Source of the DNA: JBBSEX01 sp038239345
Lineage (GTDB): Bacteria > Acidobacteriota > Terriglobia > Bryobacterales > Bryobacteraceae
Direction: 5' to 3'
NCBI GenBank assembly: GCA_038239345.1
Contig: JBBSEX010000002.1
Span: forward strand, 310,001 to 374,000
Length of the DNA: 64,000 bases
Shown here: piece by piece, positions 34,486 through 42,903 of the stretch
Position numbering within the stretch: the first letter of the stretch is position 1
Layout: every line of letters starts with the position of its first letter
Program-made: the position numbers and the translations under genes
The notes under the pieces: generated by a model
Told to the model about the DNA's origin: nothing
The model's database searches: none
What the model saw: the letters and a program-made list of their open reading frames with translations, nothing else

Positions 34486-35227
34486 AGAAAGACTGCAAAA
34501 GATTTTATCCCGCGCTGGAATCGCCAGCCGCCGCAAGGCGGAGCAATTCATCATTGAAGGCCGCGTCTCAGTGAATGGCGCGGTGATAACGGAGATGGGG
34601 AGCAAAGCGGATCTGGATGTGGATCATATAAAGGTGGACGGCAAGTTATTGAAGCCGCCGAAGAGCCTGATCTATATCGCGCTTCATAAGCCCAAGGGCT
34701 GTGTTACGACGGTTTCCGATCCGCAGGGCCGGGACACCGTGATGGACTTGGTGAAGGGCTTGAAGATGCGCGTGTATCCGGTGGGCCGTTTGGACTATAA
34801 CAGCGAAGGCCTGCTGCTGTTAACCAATGACGGCGACTTCGCGAACCGCGTTACGTCGGCGAAGAACCACATCAAGAAGACGTACGTTGTGAAGGTGAAT
34901 GGACCGCTTTCGCCCGACCAGGAGCAGAAATTTCGCGATGGAATTCCGCTGCATGGCCGCAAAACCGCGCCGTCGGAAATCAAGCTGCTGAAGCGGGCCG
35001 ACAATCCGTGGTATGAAGTGCGGCTGACGGAAGGGCGACAGAATCAGATTCGCGAGATGTTCAAATATTCGGGCCGGCTGGTGGAGAAATTGAAGCGCGT
35101 GAAGATCGGATTTCTGGCGCTGGACGTCAAGCCGGGCGAGTTTCGCGGACTGACACCGCGCGAAGTTGAAAAGTTTAAAAAGCTTTTGAAGATGGATCAG
35201 CCGGGTGAAGCGGAAGATAGCGAGTAG
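34478..35227 (+). CDS. rluB: 23S rRNA pseudouridine synthase RluB-like
   Basis: Pseudouridine synthase of the RsuA/RluB/E/F group that modifies 23S rRNA. An N-terminal S4 domain (RLQKILSRAGIASRRKAEQF) precedes the catalytic domain with VYPVGRLDYNSEGLLLLTND, where the Asp is catalytic, and KTYVVKVNGP, RQNQIREMFKYSGRLVEKLK. Close linkage to scpA-scpB is the order common in many bacteria. The C-terminal lysine-rich tail is short. It overlaps scpB by eight bases. Confidence 0.93.
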   Translation: MAEERLQKILSRAGIASRRKAEQFIIEGRVSVNGAVITEMGSKADLDVDHIKVDGKLLKPPKSLIYIALHKPKGCVTTVSDPQGRDTVMDLVKGLKMRVYPVGRLDYNSEGLLLLTNDGDFANRVTSAKNHIKKTYVVKVNGPLSPDQEQKFRDGIPLHGRKTAPSEIKLLKRADNPWYEVRLTEGRQNQIREMFKYSGRLVEKLKRVKIGFLALDVKPGEFRGLTPREVEKFKKLLKMDQPGEAEDSE

Positions 35228-35231
35228 CCTT

Positions 35232-35633
35232 ATGAGCGAACAGGAAACGATAAAAGCGATTCTGAAATCGAGCAAGACGATCGCCGTGGTGGGACTCTCC
35301 AACAATACGATGCGGCCGAGTTTCGGAGTGTCGCTATACATGCAGCGAGCGGGCTATCGGATCATCCCGGTGAATCCAACGGAGGAAAGCATTCTCGGCG
35401 AGAAATGTTACGCCACTTTGGAAGAGATACCGGAGCCGGTGGATGTTGTGAATGTGTTCCGGCGGAGTGAGTTTGTTCCGGCGATCGTCGAATCGGCAAT
35501 CGGCATCGGGGCGAAAGCGGTGTGGATGCAGGAAGACGTGGTTCATCCGGAAGCGGCGGCTAGCGCCGAGGCGGCAGGACTGAAGGTTGTAATGGACCGC
35601 TGTCTTTTGAAGGAACACCGGCGTCTGGGATAA
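35232..35633 (+). CDS. CoA-binding domain protein (YccU-like)
   Basis: 133 aa with a single Rossmann-type CoA-binding domain: SKTIAVVGLSNNTMRPSFGV, AGYRIIPVNPTEESILGEKC, VDVVNVFRRSEFVPAIVESA and VWMQEDVVHPEAA. Small proteins of this type bind CoA but have no firm role. The ATG at 35232 lies four bases after rluB, with an upstream ATG inside rluB disregarded. Confidence 0.9.
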   Translation: MSEQETIKAILKSSKTIAVVGLSNNTMRPSFGVSLYMQRAGYRIIPVNPTEESILGEKCYATLEEIPEPVDVVNVFRRSEFVPAIVESAIGIGAKAVWMQEDVVHPEAAASAEAAGLKVVMDRCLLKEHRRLG

Positions 35634-35697
35634 AGAATTTGGCTCATGTCATAATCAATGCTCCCGTAGTTGTGTGGCGAAAAAAGGAGCATTGGAA

Positions 35698-36429
35698 ATG
35701 CCTTTATCAAAGAGAGCGCTGGCCGAGTTCATGGGTACCTTCTGGCTGGTTTTTGGAGGATGCGGCAGCGCAGTAATATCCGCCGCTTTTCCGAACGTCG
35801 GAATTGGACTACTCGGCGTTTCACTCGCCTTCGGACTGACTGTTCTTACGATGGCCTATGCGATTGGACACGTATCCGGGTGTCATCTGAATCCCGCGGT
35901 TTCTTTGGGACTGGCGGCGGCGAAGCGATTTCCCACACGGGAACTACCGGCCTATATCGCGGCGCAGGTATTGGGCGGGGTTGCCGGCGCGGGCGTCCTG
36001 TACGCGATCGCCAGTGGGAGACCGGGGTTTGATGTGGTGACGAACGGCCTGGCTTCCAACGGTTATGGACTGCACTCGCCGGGCGGCTATTCGATGATCG
36101 CCGGATTGATTGCGGAAGTGGTTTTGACGATGATGTTTCTGGCGATAATTCTGGGGTCGACCCATCGCAGCGCGCCCGTGGGTTTCGCACCGATTGCGAT
36201 CGGCTTTGGGTTGACGCTGATTCACCTGATTGGAATTCCGGTTACGAATGTTTCGGTGAATCCGGCTCGCAGCACTGGCCCGGCGATCTTTGTAGGGGGT
36301 TGGGCGCTTGAACAGCTGTGGTTATTTTGGGTGGCTCCGATCGTCGGGGCTGTTATCGCGGGCTTTGTTTATTCGGCGGTAGTGGTGGATACGGAGCCCG
36401 CCATTCGCGGAACGAAGGCGACGTCATAG
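35698..36429 (+). CDS. aqpZ: Aquaporin (AqpZ-like water channel)
   Basis: 243-aa MIP-family channel in the cytoplasmic membrane with six helices and two half-helices. Both NPA boxes are present: GCHLNPAVS and VSVNPARSTGPA. The selectivity-filter context (ARSTGPA after the second NPA; no glycerol-facilitator Asp in place) favours a water channel. The start ATG has AAGGAG (35684-35689) eight bases upstream; the longer frame from 35674 is therefore rejected. Confidence 0.93.
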   Translation: MPLSKRALAEFMGTFWLVFGGCGSAVISAAFPNVGIGLLGVSLAFGLTVLTMAYAIGHVSGCHLNPAVSLGLAAAKRFPTRELPAYIAAQVLGGVAGAGVLYAIASGRPGFDVVTNGLASNGYGLHSPGGYSMIAGLIAEVVLTMMFLAIILGSTHRSAPVGFAPIAIGFGLTLIHLIGIPVTNVSVNPARSTGPAIFVGGWALEQLWLFWVAPIVGAVIAGFVYSAVVVDTEPAIRGTKATS

Positions 36430-36906
36430 TTCGAGCTTGCGCAGGCTTTGGTCGGCGACGGCGCCGAGCAATTCGCGCATAGAACGGCGCAGAATGGGAT
36501 GCCGCAGGTTCGGCGCCAACTCCACCATCGGCTCCAACACGAAACGGCGCTCATGCATATGCGGATGCGGAACCAGCAGTTGATCGGAGTTGATGGTGAA
36601 GTTGCCGAAGAGCAGGATGTCGATGTCTAGCGTGCGTGGGCCCTTGACGACTTTTCGCTGGCGGCCAAGATCGGTTTCGATCCGCTGAATGCGTGAGAGT
36701 AACTGCATGGGAAACAGGGTCGTCTCGGCTTCTAAAACCAGATTGAGGAACCACGGCTGGGTGCGCAGGTCCTGTGGCTCCGTCTCGTAAATACAGGAAA
36801 CACGCTTCACGTGCAATTGCGGCGTAGCGAGCAGCGCGATGGCATCACGAAGATGCCGCTGGCGATCGCCCAGGTTTGAACCGAGAGACAGGTAGACGGT
36901 TTTCAA
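36424..36906 (-). CDS. folK: 2-amino-4-hydroxy-6-hydroxymethyldihydropteridine pyrophosphokinase
   Basis: Folate-pathway kinase transferring pyrophosphate from ATP to the pterin. The 160-aa chain has the HPPK motifs SLGSNLGDRQRHLRDAI, CIYETEPQ, QRKVVKGPRTLDIDILLFGN and LLVPHPHMHERRFVLEPMVEL. The start TTG overlaps the ruvB stop by three bases, so it is coupled to ruvB. Six bases at its 3' end overlap the aquaporin gene, which runs convergently. Confidence 0.94.
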   Translation of the reverse strand: MKTVYLSLGSNLGDRQRHLRDAIALLATPQLHVKRVSCIYETEPQDLRTQPWFLNLVLEAETTLFPMQLLSRIQRIETDLGRQRKVVKGPRTLDIDILLFGNFTINSDQLLVPHPHMHERRFVLEPMVELAPNLRHPILRRSMRELLGAVADQSLRKLEL

Positions 36907-37928
36907 AATAGATTATTCTGCGAGCTGCCCAGGCGCTTGGGTACTTTGAAATATTCAAATGCCCGATCGGTACCGCGACGCCCGCGGGGCGTGCGTTCGA
37001 TAAATCCGAGCTGCATCAGATACGGCTCATAGACTTCCTCTATTGTGTCGGCTTCCTCGTCGATGGAGGCGGCGACGGTGCCGATGCCGACGGGTCCACC
37101 GGCGTATTTTTCAAGGATCGTCAGCATAATTTTTTGATCGATCTCATCGAGTCCGAACTTATCGACTTCGAGGAGATCGAGCGCGGCTTCAGCGACACCC
37201 TGGTCAATGTGACCTGCTGCCCTAACTTGCGCGTAATCGCGCACGCGGCGCAACAACCGATTGGAAATACGCGGCGTACCGCGACTGCGGCGGGCGATCT
37301 CCTCGGCCCCATGCCGATCGATGTCCACTTGCAGGAGTTCGGCCGAACGCAGAACGATGTGCTCCAGTTCCTTTACGTCATAATGATTCAGACGCAGCAC
37401 CAGACCAAAACGTCCACGTAGGGGGGCGCTGATCAAGCCTTGCCGGGTGGTTGCGCCGATGGCGGTGAAGGGCTTGATGTCGAGCGATACGGTTCGCGCT
37501 CCGGGCCCGGTACCGATGAGGATATCCATGCGATAGTCTTCGAGCGCGGAGTAGATCATTTCCTCGACGTCGGGCTGCAGGCGATGAATCTCATCGATGA
37601 AGAAAACTTCGCGCTCCTGCAGATTACTGAGCAGCCCAACGAGATCGAGCTTCTTCTGCAGAACGGGTCCGGAAGTTTGCTGAAAATTTACTTCCAATTC
37701 CTTGGCGATGATGTTGGCGAGTGTTGTTTTGCCCAAGCCGGGCGGCCCGAAGAGCAGGACGTGATCCATCGCTTCCCCGCGGCGGCGAGCTGCTTCGATG
37801 GCGATCGCCAAATTTTCCTTGACGCGAGTCTGACCGGCGAAATCGGCGAGACGGGATGGCCGCAGCGCTGCTTCGAACTGTTTGTCATCGTCGCGGACCG
37901 ACGCCGAAACGATACCTTTATCGGACAT
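36903..37928 (-). CDS. ruvB: Holliday junction branch migration helicase RuvB
   Basis: AAA+ motor that drives branch migration with RuvA during recombination. Walker A GPPGLGKTTLANIIA, Walker B VFFIDEIHRLQPDVE, sensor 1 AIGATTRQGLISAPLRGRFG, and the C-terminal winged helix YLMQLGFIERTPRGR are intact. It is 341 aa, a normal length. folK follows with overlap. ruvA and ruvC are not in this window. Confidence 0.96.
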   Translation of the reverse strand: MSDKGIVSASVRDDDKQFEAALRPSRLADFAGQTRVKENLAIAIEAARRRGEAMDHVLLFGPPGLGKTTLANIIAKELEVNFQQTSGPVLQKKLDLVGLLSNLQEREVFFIDEIHRLQPDVEEMIYSALEDYRMDILIGTGPGARTVSLDIKPFTAIGATTRQGLISAPLRGRFGLVLRLNHYDVKELEHIVLRSAELLQVDIDRHGAEEIARRSRGTPRISNRLLRRVRDYAQVRAAGHIDQGVAEAALDLLEVDKFGLDEIDQKIMLTILEKYAGGPVGIGTVAASIDEEADTIEEVYEPYLMQLGFIERTPRGRRGTDRAFEYFKVPKRLGSSQNNLF

Positions 37929-37943
37929 GAATTACTTAGTGTA

Positions 37944-37968
37944 ACGGGTTCGATTCCCGTTAGCGCTA
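37944..37968 (+). tRNA. tRNA 3'-end fragment (T-arm and acceptor strand)
   Basis: A perfect 5-bp T stem (ACGGG/CCCGT) encloses the canonical loop TTCGATT, followed by a seven-base acceptor strand TAGCGCT and A. The 5' half of a tRNA (matching AGCGCTA acceptor, D and anticodon arms) is not present upstream, where ruvB begins. It is therefore a truncated copy, not a functional gene. Such fragments often mark attachment sites of integrated elements. Confidence 0.45.
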
Positions 37969-37984
37969 GCAATTTCCAGCCGAA

Positions 37985-38140
37985 CTATAACTCAACAACT
38001 GCGCCGCCTTTGAGGGTCCCGTCATCCGCGACGAGGTAAGGGAAATAGTGAGCGACCTCCTGCGTTAGGACCAGTGCCGTCGGGTTCGGAATGACCAGGG
38101 ACCACTGAGGCAGGTAGACTTTGCAACTTATGAAGACGCT
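37985..38140 (-). pseudogene. 3' remnant of an unidentified gene
   Basis: An open frame with strongly coding-like codon use but no ATG, GTG or TTG start: it reads KVYLPQWSLVIPNPTALVLT, QEVAHYFPYLVADDG, TLKGGAVVEL and stops at 37985. Upstream an in-frame TAA cuts it at 38141-38143. I do not recognise the family. It lies between the tRNA-like fragment and hicA. Confidence 0.35.
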
Positions 38141-38177
38141 TTACTCTCGACGATGAAATCCCAGACCTGGCCACGAT

Positions 38178-38399
38178 TCACATCAGCGCAACGAATTCGT
38201 CGACTGACATCCCCGCAGCCCGGATTAACGCGCGCAGCGTTCCCGGAGCTACTTCGCGATGTTGGGGCACGGATAAGCTTGCCGCGTGTCCCGGCTTGAA
38301 GAGAATGACGTGGCTTCCGCGCTGGCGGTCCTTGATCCACCCTGCCTTCTGGAAAATTCGCACGGCCCGCTCCCCCGAGACGGAGGGCGAAGCTGCCAT
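38178..38399 (-). CDS. hicA: HicA-family mRNA interferase toxin
   Basis: 73-aa toxin with the double-stranded-RNA-binding-like fold. The family core RIFQKAGWIKDRQRGSHVIL carries the catalytic His in GSH, followed by SLSVPQHREVAPGTLRALIR and AGMSVDEF. It begins directly after the stop of hicB with no gap. The order hicB-hicA is the less common one. It is likely held inactive by HicB and cleaves mRNA when free. Confidence 0.88.
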   Translation of the reverse strand: MAASPSVSGERAVRIFQKAGWIKDRQRGSHVILFKPGHAASLSVPQHREVAPGTLRALIRAAGMSVDEFVALM

Positions 38400-38606
38400 C
38401 TACGCAGGAACCTCAACCTCTCGGACTTCAATTGTCAGAGTCATTCCATGAGCCGCGCGTGTTTCGAGACACCCAGCGATGGCCTCGCGGATATTATCCA
38501 GGGCCTCGGCCTCCGTGCGTCCCTGGGAGATGCAGCCAGGAATGGAGGGGCACTCCGCAACAAGCATGCCGGTCTCGTCGGACTCCAGCGTCACGAGCAG
38601 CTTCAT
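38400..38606 (-). CDS. hicB: HicB-family antitoxin
   Basis: 68-aa protein with the partial RNase H-like HicB fold: VTLESDETGMLVAECPSIPG, then CISQGRTEAEALDNIREAIA. This short form lacks a C-terminal ribbon-helix-helix or helix-turn-helix DNA-binding domain, so it may not autoregulate strongly. Stop TAG abuts the hicA ATG. The pair lies in a 0.7-kb patch between ruvB and the RodZ-like gene. Confidence 0.9.
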   Translation of the reverse strand: MKLLVTLESDETGMLVAECPSIPGCISQGRTEAEALDNIREAIAGCLETRAAHGMTLTIEVREVEVPA

Positions 38607-38694
38607 ACTTGGATTCTACTGCACCATGCTCCCGACGAGCGAGTCCCACACATCGGCGGCGCGGAGTTGCTCACAGATTCAGTGAACGGGTTCG

Positions 38695-39540
38695 CTACAG
38701 GGTGGAATTCGGCGCCAGGATCTGGAAATTGTCCTTGGTGATTTGCACGATGCGGACTTGGCCCCTGGGCCCGAGTGGACCAAGCGGCTTTCCGTTCAGC
38801 CTGACTTCGATGCCGGCGGCGTTACCGACGCGAATCCGGGCGGTATCTCTGCCTTGCAGAGTCCTACTTTCGCTGCGTTCCAGAACGCCGCTAAAAAGCT
38901 GCTTTCCGTCGGAAACAATGGAGATCCAAGTTGTTTCGGTGGCCGAGACGTCGAGGACGATGTGTTGTCCATCGGCCAGCACCACGGGCTGCCCCAGGGT
39001 GGCTGGCGGAGGCGGCTGTTCCGGAGTAGACTGCGCAGTCTTCGCGGGTACCGGCTCCGGTTGTTTGGGAACCAGCACCGGGGGCGGCACGGAAGAAGGC
39101 TGATTGGACGCTACGACGGCCTGAGTGCGGCCATTATGCCACCAACCATAAATAAGCGAACAACCTCCCAGAACCACCACCAGCGCGGCCAAGGAGAAGA
39201 CCCAGCGGCGTTCGGAAGGACTGCGGCCGCCTGATTCGGCAACGATCGGATCAATCCGTTTAAGCGGGAATTCCAGATTGTCGCCGGGCAAGGTGGAAGC
39301 CGGAATATCGTCCACCACGTTGCGCAGGTGGGCTTCAATTTCCTGCTCGTCTAAACGAAGAGCGGTGGCATACTGGCGGACAAAACTCTTGTAGAAAAAA
39401 CTGCCCGGTAACGTCTTGCGGTCATCGGTTTCGATAGCTGTCAAATAGCGGGATGCAATTTTCGTGCTATCCGCGATCTCTCGAAGACTGTGGCCCTGAC
39501 GTTCACGCTCGAGGCGTAGAATCTCACCAACCGAAGTCAT
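38695..39540 (-). CDS. RodZ-like helix-turn-helix membrane protein (DUF4115)
   Basis: 281 aa. An N-terminal Cro/HTH domain (GEILRLERERQGHSLREIAD, YLTAIETDDRKTLPGSFFYK) sits in the cytoplasm. After a linker comes one membrane helix (about residues 113-130, WVFSLAALVVVLGGCSLI), a Pro/Gln-rich region, and a periplasmic DUF4115 domain (LDVSATETTWISIVSDGKQL). This is the RodZ layout, where the protein couples MreB to cell-shape synthesis. No mreB is in the window, so an equivalent role is inferred. Confidence 0.88.
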   Translation of the reverse strand: MTSVGEILRLERERQGHSLREIADSTKIASRYLTAIETDDRKTLPGSFFYKSFVRQYATALRLDEQEIEAHLRNVVDDIPASTLPGDNLEFPLKRIDPIVAESGGRSPSERRWVFSLAALVVVLGGCSLIYGWWHNGRTQAVVASNQPSSVPPPVLVPKQPEPVPAKTAQSTPEQPPPPATLGQPVVLADGQHIVLDVSATETTWISIVSDGKQLFSGVLERSESRTLQGRDTARIRVGNAAGIEVRLNGKPLGPLGPRGQVRIVQITKDNFQILAPNSTL

Positions 39541-39574
39541 AAATCAATTGCCGCTGGAGTACTTTTCCAAAGGT

Positions 39575-39580
39575 TATAAT
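39575..39580 (+). promoter_or_regulatory. TATAAT -10 element before the glycosyltransferase cluster
   Basis: A consensus TATAAT ends 10 bases before the GTG at 39591. Transcription from it would start about four bases before the start codon, giving an almost leaderless message as at 22698. No clear -35 is found at 16-18 bases. Confidence 0.4.
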
Positions 39581-39590
39581 ACTACAATCG

Positions 39591-40655
39591 GTGAGCAAGT
39601 ACCGGACTGGCGCTATTTCCGTGGTGGTTGTCAATTGGAACCGCCGAGAGCTATTACGCTCTTGTCTTCAATCGCTTGCGGCGCAGAAAGACATTAGCTT
39701 CGAGGTTATCGTGGTCGATAACGGATCGACTGACGGATCGGTCGAGCTGATAGCTGAGCTGAGCGGCAACGCATTGCCGGCCACGGGCCTGAGTTGTTTA
39801 CGGTTGATTCGAAACAAAGAAAATCGCGGATTTTGCGCGGCGAACAACCAGGGGTTCGGGGCTTCCGATAGCGAATTTGTAGCGGTGCTGAATAACGACG
39901 CGGAGGCCGAGCCGATGTGGCTGGAGGCGCTTGTAAGCGGCTTTGAAGCTGGGCCGAGCGTGGGGATGACGGCCTCGAAAATTCTGGTATACGAAGATCC
40001 GAAGAGGATTGATAAGGTGGGCCATCTGATTTATCCCGATGGCCAAAATCGCGGACGCGGGTCGGGTGAAATCGATCGCGGGCAGTATGACCGGGTGGAA
40101 GAAGTGTTGTGGCCGGACGGTGCGGCGGCGATGTACCGGCGGGAGATGTTGGATGAAATCGGCGGCTTCGATGAGGACTTTTTCGCCTATGCCGACGACG
40201 CGGAATTGGGTCTGCGGGGCAGAATCGCCGGTTGGCGTTGTATTTACGTCCCAGGCGCGGTGGTGCGGCATCATCGCGGCGCCACATTGGGTAAACTGTC
40301 GTCGCGGCGGTTGGAGTTGATTGAACGCAACCGCATTCTTCTGGCGGCGAAATTATTTCCATGGAGCCTGTTATGGCGAAACGGCGGGTATTATCTGGCA
40401 AGGGTCGGCGCGGGGCTGTGGGCAGCGGCGCGGAACAAGGGCGAGAGCGGCAAGTTCCCGGGACTGCGGGGGAAATTGCGAGCGGCAATGGCGTTGATCA
40501 AAGGGCACTATTTAGCCCTGCTGTTGTTACCGAGAATCCTGAAGAAACGCCGGCAAATCAAAACGTTCCGGAAATTGAGCCCGAAGCAAGTGCACCAATT
40601 GCTGCTGCAGTACCGCATTTCTCTGAAGGAGATCTCGGAGCAATCGACGAACTAA
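39591..40655 (+). CDS. Family 2 glycosyltransferase
   Basis: 354 aa, GTG start. GT-A glycosyltransferase of the rhamnosyltransferase-like GT2 type. Motifs: SVVVVNWNRRELLRSCLQSL, VIVVDNGSTDGSVELIAEL, the DXD-like VAVLNNDAEAEPMWLEAL, and GGFDEDFFAYADDAELGLRG with a catalytic-type acidic residue. The C-terminal 90 residues are basic and helical (LLLPRILKKRRQIKTFRKL), typical for a membrane-proximal tail. It starts the cluster and overlaps the following methyltransferase frame by 295 bases. Confidence 0.92.
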   Translation: MSKYRTGAISVVVVNWNRRELLRSCLQSLAAQKDISFEVIVVDNGSTDGSVELIAELSGNALPATGLSCLRLIRNKENRGFCAANNQGFGASDSEFVAVLNNDAEAEPMWLEALVSGFEAGPSVGMTASKILVYEDPKRIDKVGHLIYPDGQNRGRGSGEIDRGQYDRVEEVLWPDGAAAMYRREMLDEIGGFDEDFFAYADDAELGLRGRIAGWRCIYVPGAVVRHHRGATLGKLSSRRLELIERNRILLAAKLFPWSLLWRNGGYYLARVGAGLWAAARNKGESGKFPGLRGKLRAAMALIKGHYLALLLLPRILKKRRQIKTFRKLSPKQVHQLLLQYRISLKEISEQSTN

Positions 40656-41638
40656 ATAAGACGAGCCCGGCCGGCCTGGACAGCGAGATCTCGGATGCCT
40701 GCCCGGCTTGTGGACACAAAGAAGTCCGGACACTGTTCAGCGGGACGGACCGGCTCTATCGGACTACGAATAAAAGTTTCCTTGTTGTCGAATGCGCCAA
40801 ATGCCGGCTGATCCGCTTGTATCCGCAGCCGCCGCCGGCAGAGTTGCGGCACTATTATCCGGAAGATTATTGGTACTTGCCGCAAGAAAGCGCGGCCGGC
40901 CGGATGGAGGAAGTTTACCGGCGGTTCGTCTTGCAGGACCATGTACGATTCGTGCGGCGGGCGGTGGAGGAGTGCGGCGAGGATGGCCCCGTACTCGACG
41001 TCGGATGTGGCGGAGGGCTGTTCCTGCGGATGCTGGGCGAGCGTGGGCACCCCGGGATCGGACTCGACTTTTCGCTGGATGCGGCAGGGATCGCCTGGCG
41101 TCAAAATCGTGTACCGGCGGTATGCGCAGCGCTTACGAAGGCTCCGTTTGCCGCTGAAAGTTGCGCCGCGATTACGATGTTTCATGTCCTGGAGCATCTG
41201 TACGATCCGGCCGGATACCTGGATGCCGCGCATCGTTTATTGCGGCCCGAGGGACGCCTGATCATTCAAGTACCGAATGCGGCTTGCTGGCAATTCCTGC
41301 TATTCGGCAAGAACTGGAATGGCGTCGATGTTCCGCGGCACTTCTTCGATTTCCGCAAGGATGACATCGATACCCTGCTGGATAATTGTGGTTTCGAGGT
41401 GCTCCGCCATAAGCATTTCTCATTACGCGACAACCCGGCGGGGCTGGCGACGACGATTGCGCCTTCACTCGATCCGATGGCCCGGCGCATCCGCCGGATA
41501 GCCGAAAGCCCGCGAATGAAGTTGATAAAAGATCTGCTGTACCTGGGCCTGGTGGTGGCGGCCGTGCCCTTCACGCTGCTTGAGGCTACCTGCCGCGCGG
41601 GATCGACAATTATGGTTGAGGCGCGAAAGAAGTCGTGA
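40361..41638 (+). CDS. Class I SAM methyltransferase with zinc-ribbon N terminus
   Basis: The core begins near 40690: a zinc-ribbon-like CPACGHKEV ... ECAKCRL pair, then YYPEDYWYLPQ, motif I VLDVGCGGGLFLRMLGERGH and FHVLEHLYDPAGYLDAAH, as in sugar- or lipid-related methyltransferases. A C-terminal hydrophobic helix (LYLGLVVAAVPFTLLEA) may anchor it to the membrane. No ATG, GTG or TTG lies between 40374 and the zinc ribbon, so the first 100 residues overlap the glycosyltransferase gene in another frame, or initiation is non-standard (CTG at 40676). Its stop overlaps the next GTG. Confidence 0.85.
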   Translation: MEPVMAKRRVLSGKGRRGAVGSGAEQGRERQVPGTAGEIASGNGVDQRALFSPAVVTENPEETPANQNVPEIEPEASAPIAAAVPHFSEGDLGAIDELNKTSPAGLDSEISDACPACGHKEVRTLFSGTDRLYRTTNKSFLVVECAKCRLIRLYPQPPPAELRHYYPEDYWYLPQESAAGRMEEVYRRFVLQDHVRFVRRAVEECGEDGPVLDVGCGGGLFLRMLGERGHPGIGLDFSLDAAGIAWRQNRVPAVCAALTKAPFAAESCAAITMFHVLEHLYDPAGYLDAAHRLLRPEGRLIIQVPNAACWQFLLFGKNWNGVDVPRHFFDFRKDDIDTLLDNCGFEVLRHKHFSLRDNPAGLATTIAPSLDPMARRIRRIAESPRMKLIKDLLYLGLVVAAVPFTLLEATCRAGSTIMVEARKKS

Positions 41639-42330
41639 GCTATACGGCGTTGGGGCGGCGCTTGCCGTCCTTTCTGCGACGCCATATTCTGCACTTTGAA
41701 ACGTCGATCGAAGATGCCGTAAGGGCCTTCGCCGCGGGGGTTCCAACGCATGCGCTGGTACTCGACGCGGGGGCGGGCGAAGGGCGGTATAGCTCCTATT
41801 TTTCCAGGCAGACGTATGTTGGGGTGGATCTTGGAGTGGGCGATAGCGGCTGGAATTACAGCGAGCTCGACGCTTTGGCGGACCTGTCGCAACTCCCTTT
41901 TCGGGGCGACACATTTGCGGCGGCGATCAACATCGTAACGCTGGAACATGTGCGCGAACCACAACTAGTGATGGCTGAACTGGCGCGCACGTTGGCCCCG
42001 GGGGGACGCCTTCTGTTGATAGTGCCGCATGAGTGGGAGGAGCATCAGCAGCCGCACGACTATTTCCGCTACACGCAATACGGCTTGCGGTATCTGGTAG
42101 AAAAATCCGGTATGCGGATTGAATCGATAGAGCCTGTGGGCGGATATTTTCGCCTGATGGGACGCCGGGCATTGAATGGAATCCAGTTCTTTCCAGGCCT
42201 GTGGTCGATCTTCGGAGCGCTACTGTTGGGGCTCCCGGGGGTGATTCTTCCGTTGTTCGATTTTCTGGATAAGAAGCGGAACTTCACGCTGGGCTACATT
42301 TGCATCGCACGAAAATCCGGTGGTGTCTGA
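41635..42330 (+). CDS. Class I SAM methyltransferase
   Basis: 231 aa, GTG start overlapping the upstream stop (GTGA). Methyltransferase motif I is ALVLDAGAGEGRYSSYFSR, followed by FAAAINIVTLEHVREPQLVM and LARTLAPGGRLLLIVPHEWE, FRYTQYGLRYLVEKSG. A C-terminal hydrophobic stretch (LWSIFGALLLGLPGVILPLF) suggests membrane association. It is the second methyltransferase in the cluster; the acceptor is unknown, perhaps a sugar or lipid made by the neighbours. Confidence 0.88.
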   Translation: MSYTALGRRLPSFLRRHILHFETSIEDAVRAFAAGVPTHALVLDAGAGEGRYSSYFSRQTYVGVDLGVGDSGWNYSELDALADLSQLPFRGDTFAAAINIVTLEHVREPQLVMAELARTLAPGGRLLLIVPHEWEEHQQPHDYFRYTQYGLRYLVEKSGMRIESIEPVGGYFRLMGRRALNGIQFFPGLWSIFGALLLGLPGVILPLFDFLDKKRNFTLGYICIARKSGGV

Positions 42331-42378
42331 CCGTTTCTGCGGATGGAATGCGCTCCTCTTGGCGTGGGCACAGTTGAG

Positions 42379-42867
42379 ATGAATCGAAACCTGATGATGG
42401 TGGCCAAGGGGATGTATACGCTGGCGGCCGTCCTGGGCCTGCCGAGCTTGCTGGGCACTGTGCTCTTTGGCTGGTTCGCGCTACAGATGCACTTGGCTTC
42501 ACCAGCAACGAATGCGAAGCCCGGACCGGTGAGCTCCGACGCGTTGATTGGAACCGCGCAACAAATATTTCGCGCCGCGGGGAGCGCGATCGGTTTCTTC
42601 GGAAGCGTGGTGGAGGGCTTGGCGACGGGCCTAGCGGTCGCCTGCGCCATTGTTTTCGTATTCGCGATCGGCATGTACTTTACGGGGCGCGGCGTTGCCA
42701 ATCATGAAACCTGGGCGAGGATCTTGGGGATTCTCTTTGCTGTTTTGCTGCTGCTTGTGTCATCCGCCGGGATGCTGATTGGAGGAAGAATTGGCGCGAC
42801 GGCGGCGCTGGCGATGGCAGTTATGAGTGGCTACTCTTTTTGGATACTCTGCTCCCGCTACGTCTAA
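42379..42867 (+). CDS. Hypothetical membrane protein
   Basis: 162 aa from the ATG at 42379. Three or four hydrophobic segments are visible: GMYTLAAVLGLPSLLGTVLF, TGLAVACAIVFVFAIGMYFT, ILGILFAVLLLLVSSAGMLI and TAALAMAVMSGYSFWILC. No family recognised. It lies inside the cluster, between methyltransferase and deacetylase genes, and may be a membrane partner of that pathway. Confidence 0.6.
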   Translation: MNRNLMMVAKGMYTLAAVLGLPSLLGTVLFGWFALQMHLASPATNAKPGPVSSDALIGTAQQIFRAAGSAIGFFGSVVEGLATGLAVACAIVFVFAIGMYFTGRGVANHETWARILGILFAVLLLLVSSAGMLIGGRIGATAALAMAVMSGYSFWILCSRYV

Positions 42868-42903
42868 CAGGCGTAGTCATGAGCCGTGTAGGATACTGTC
42901 TAG

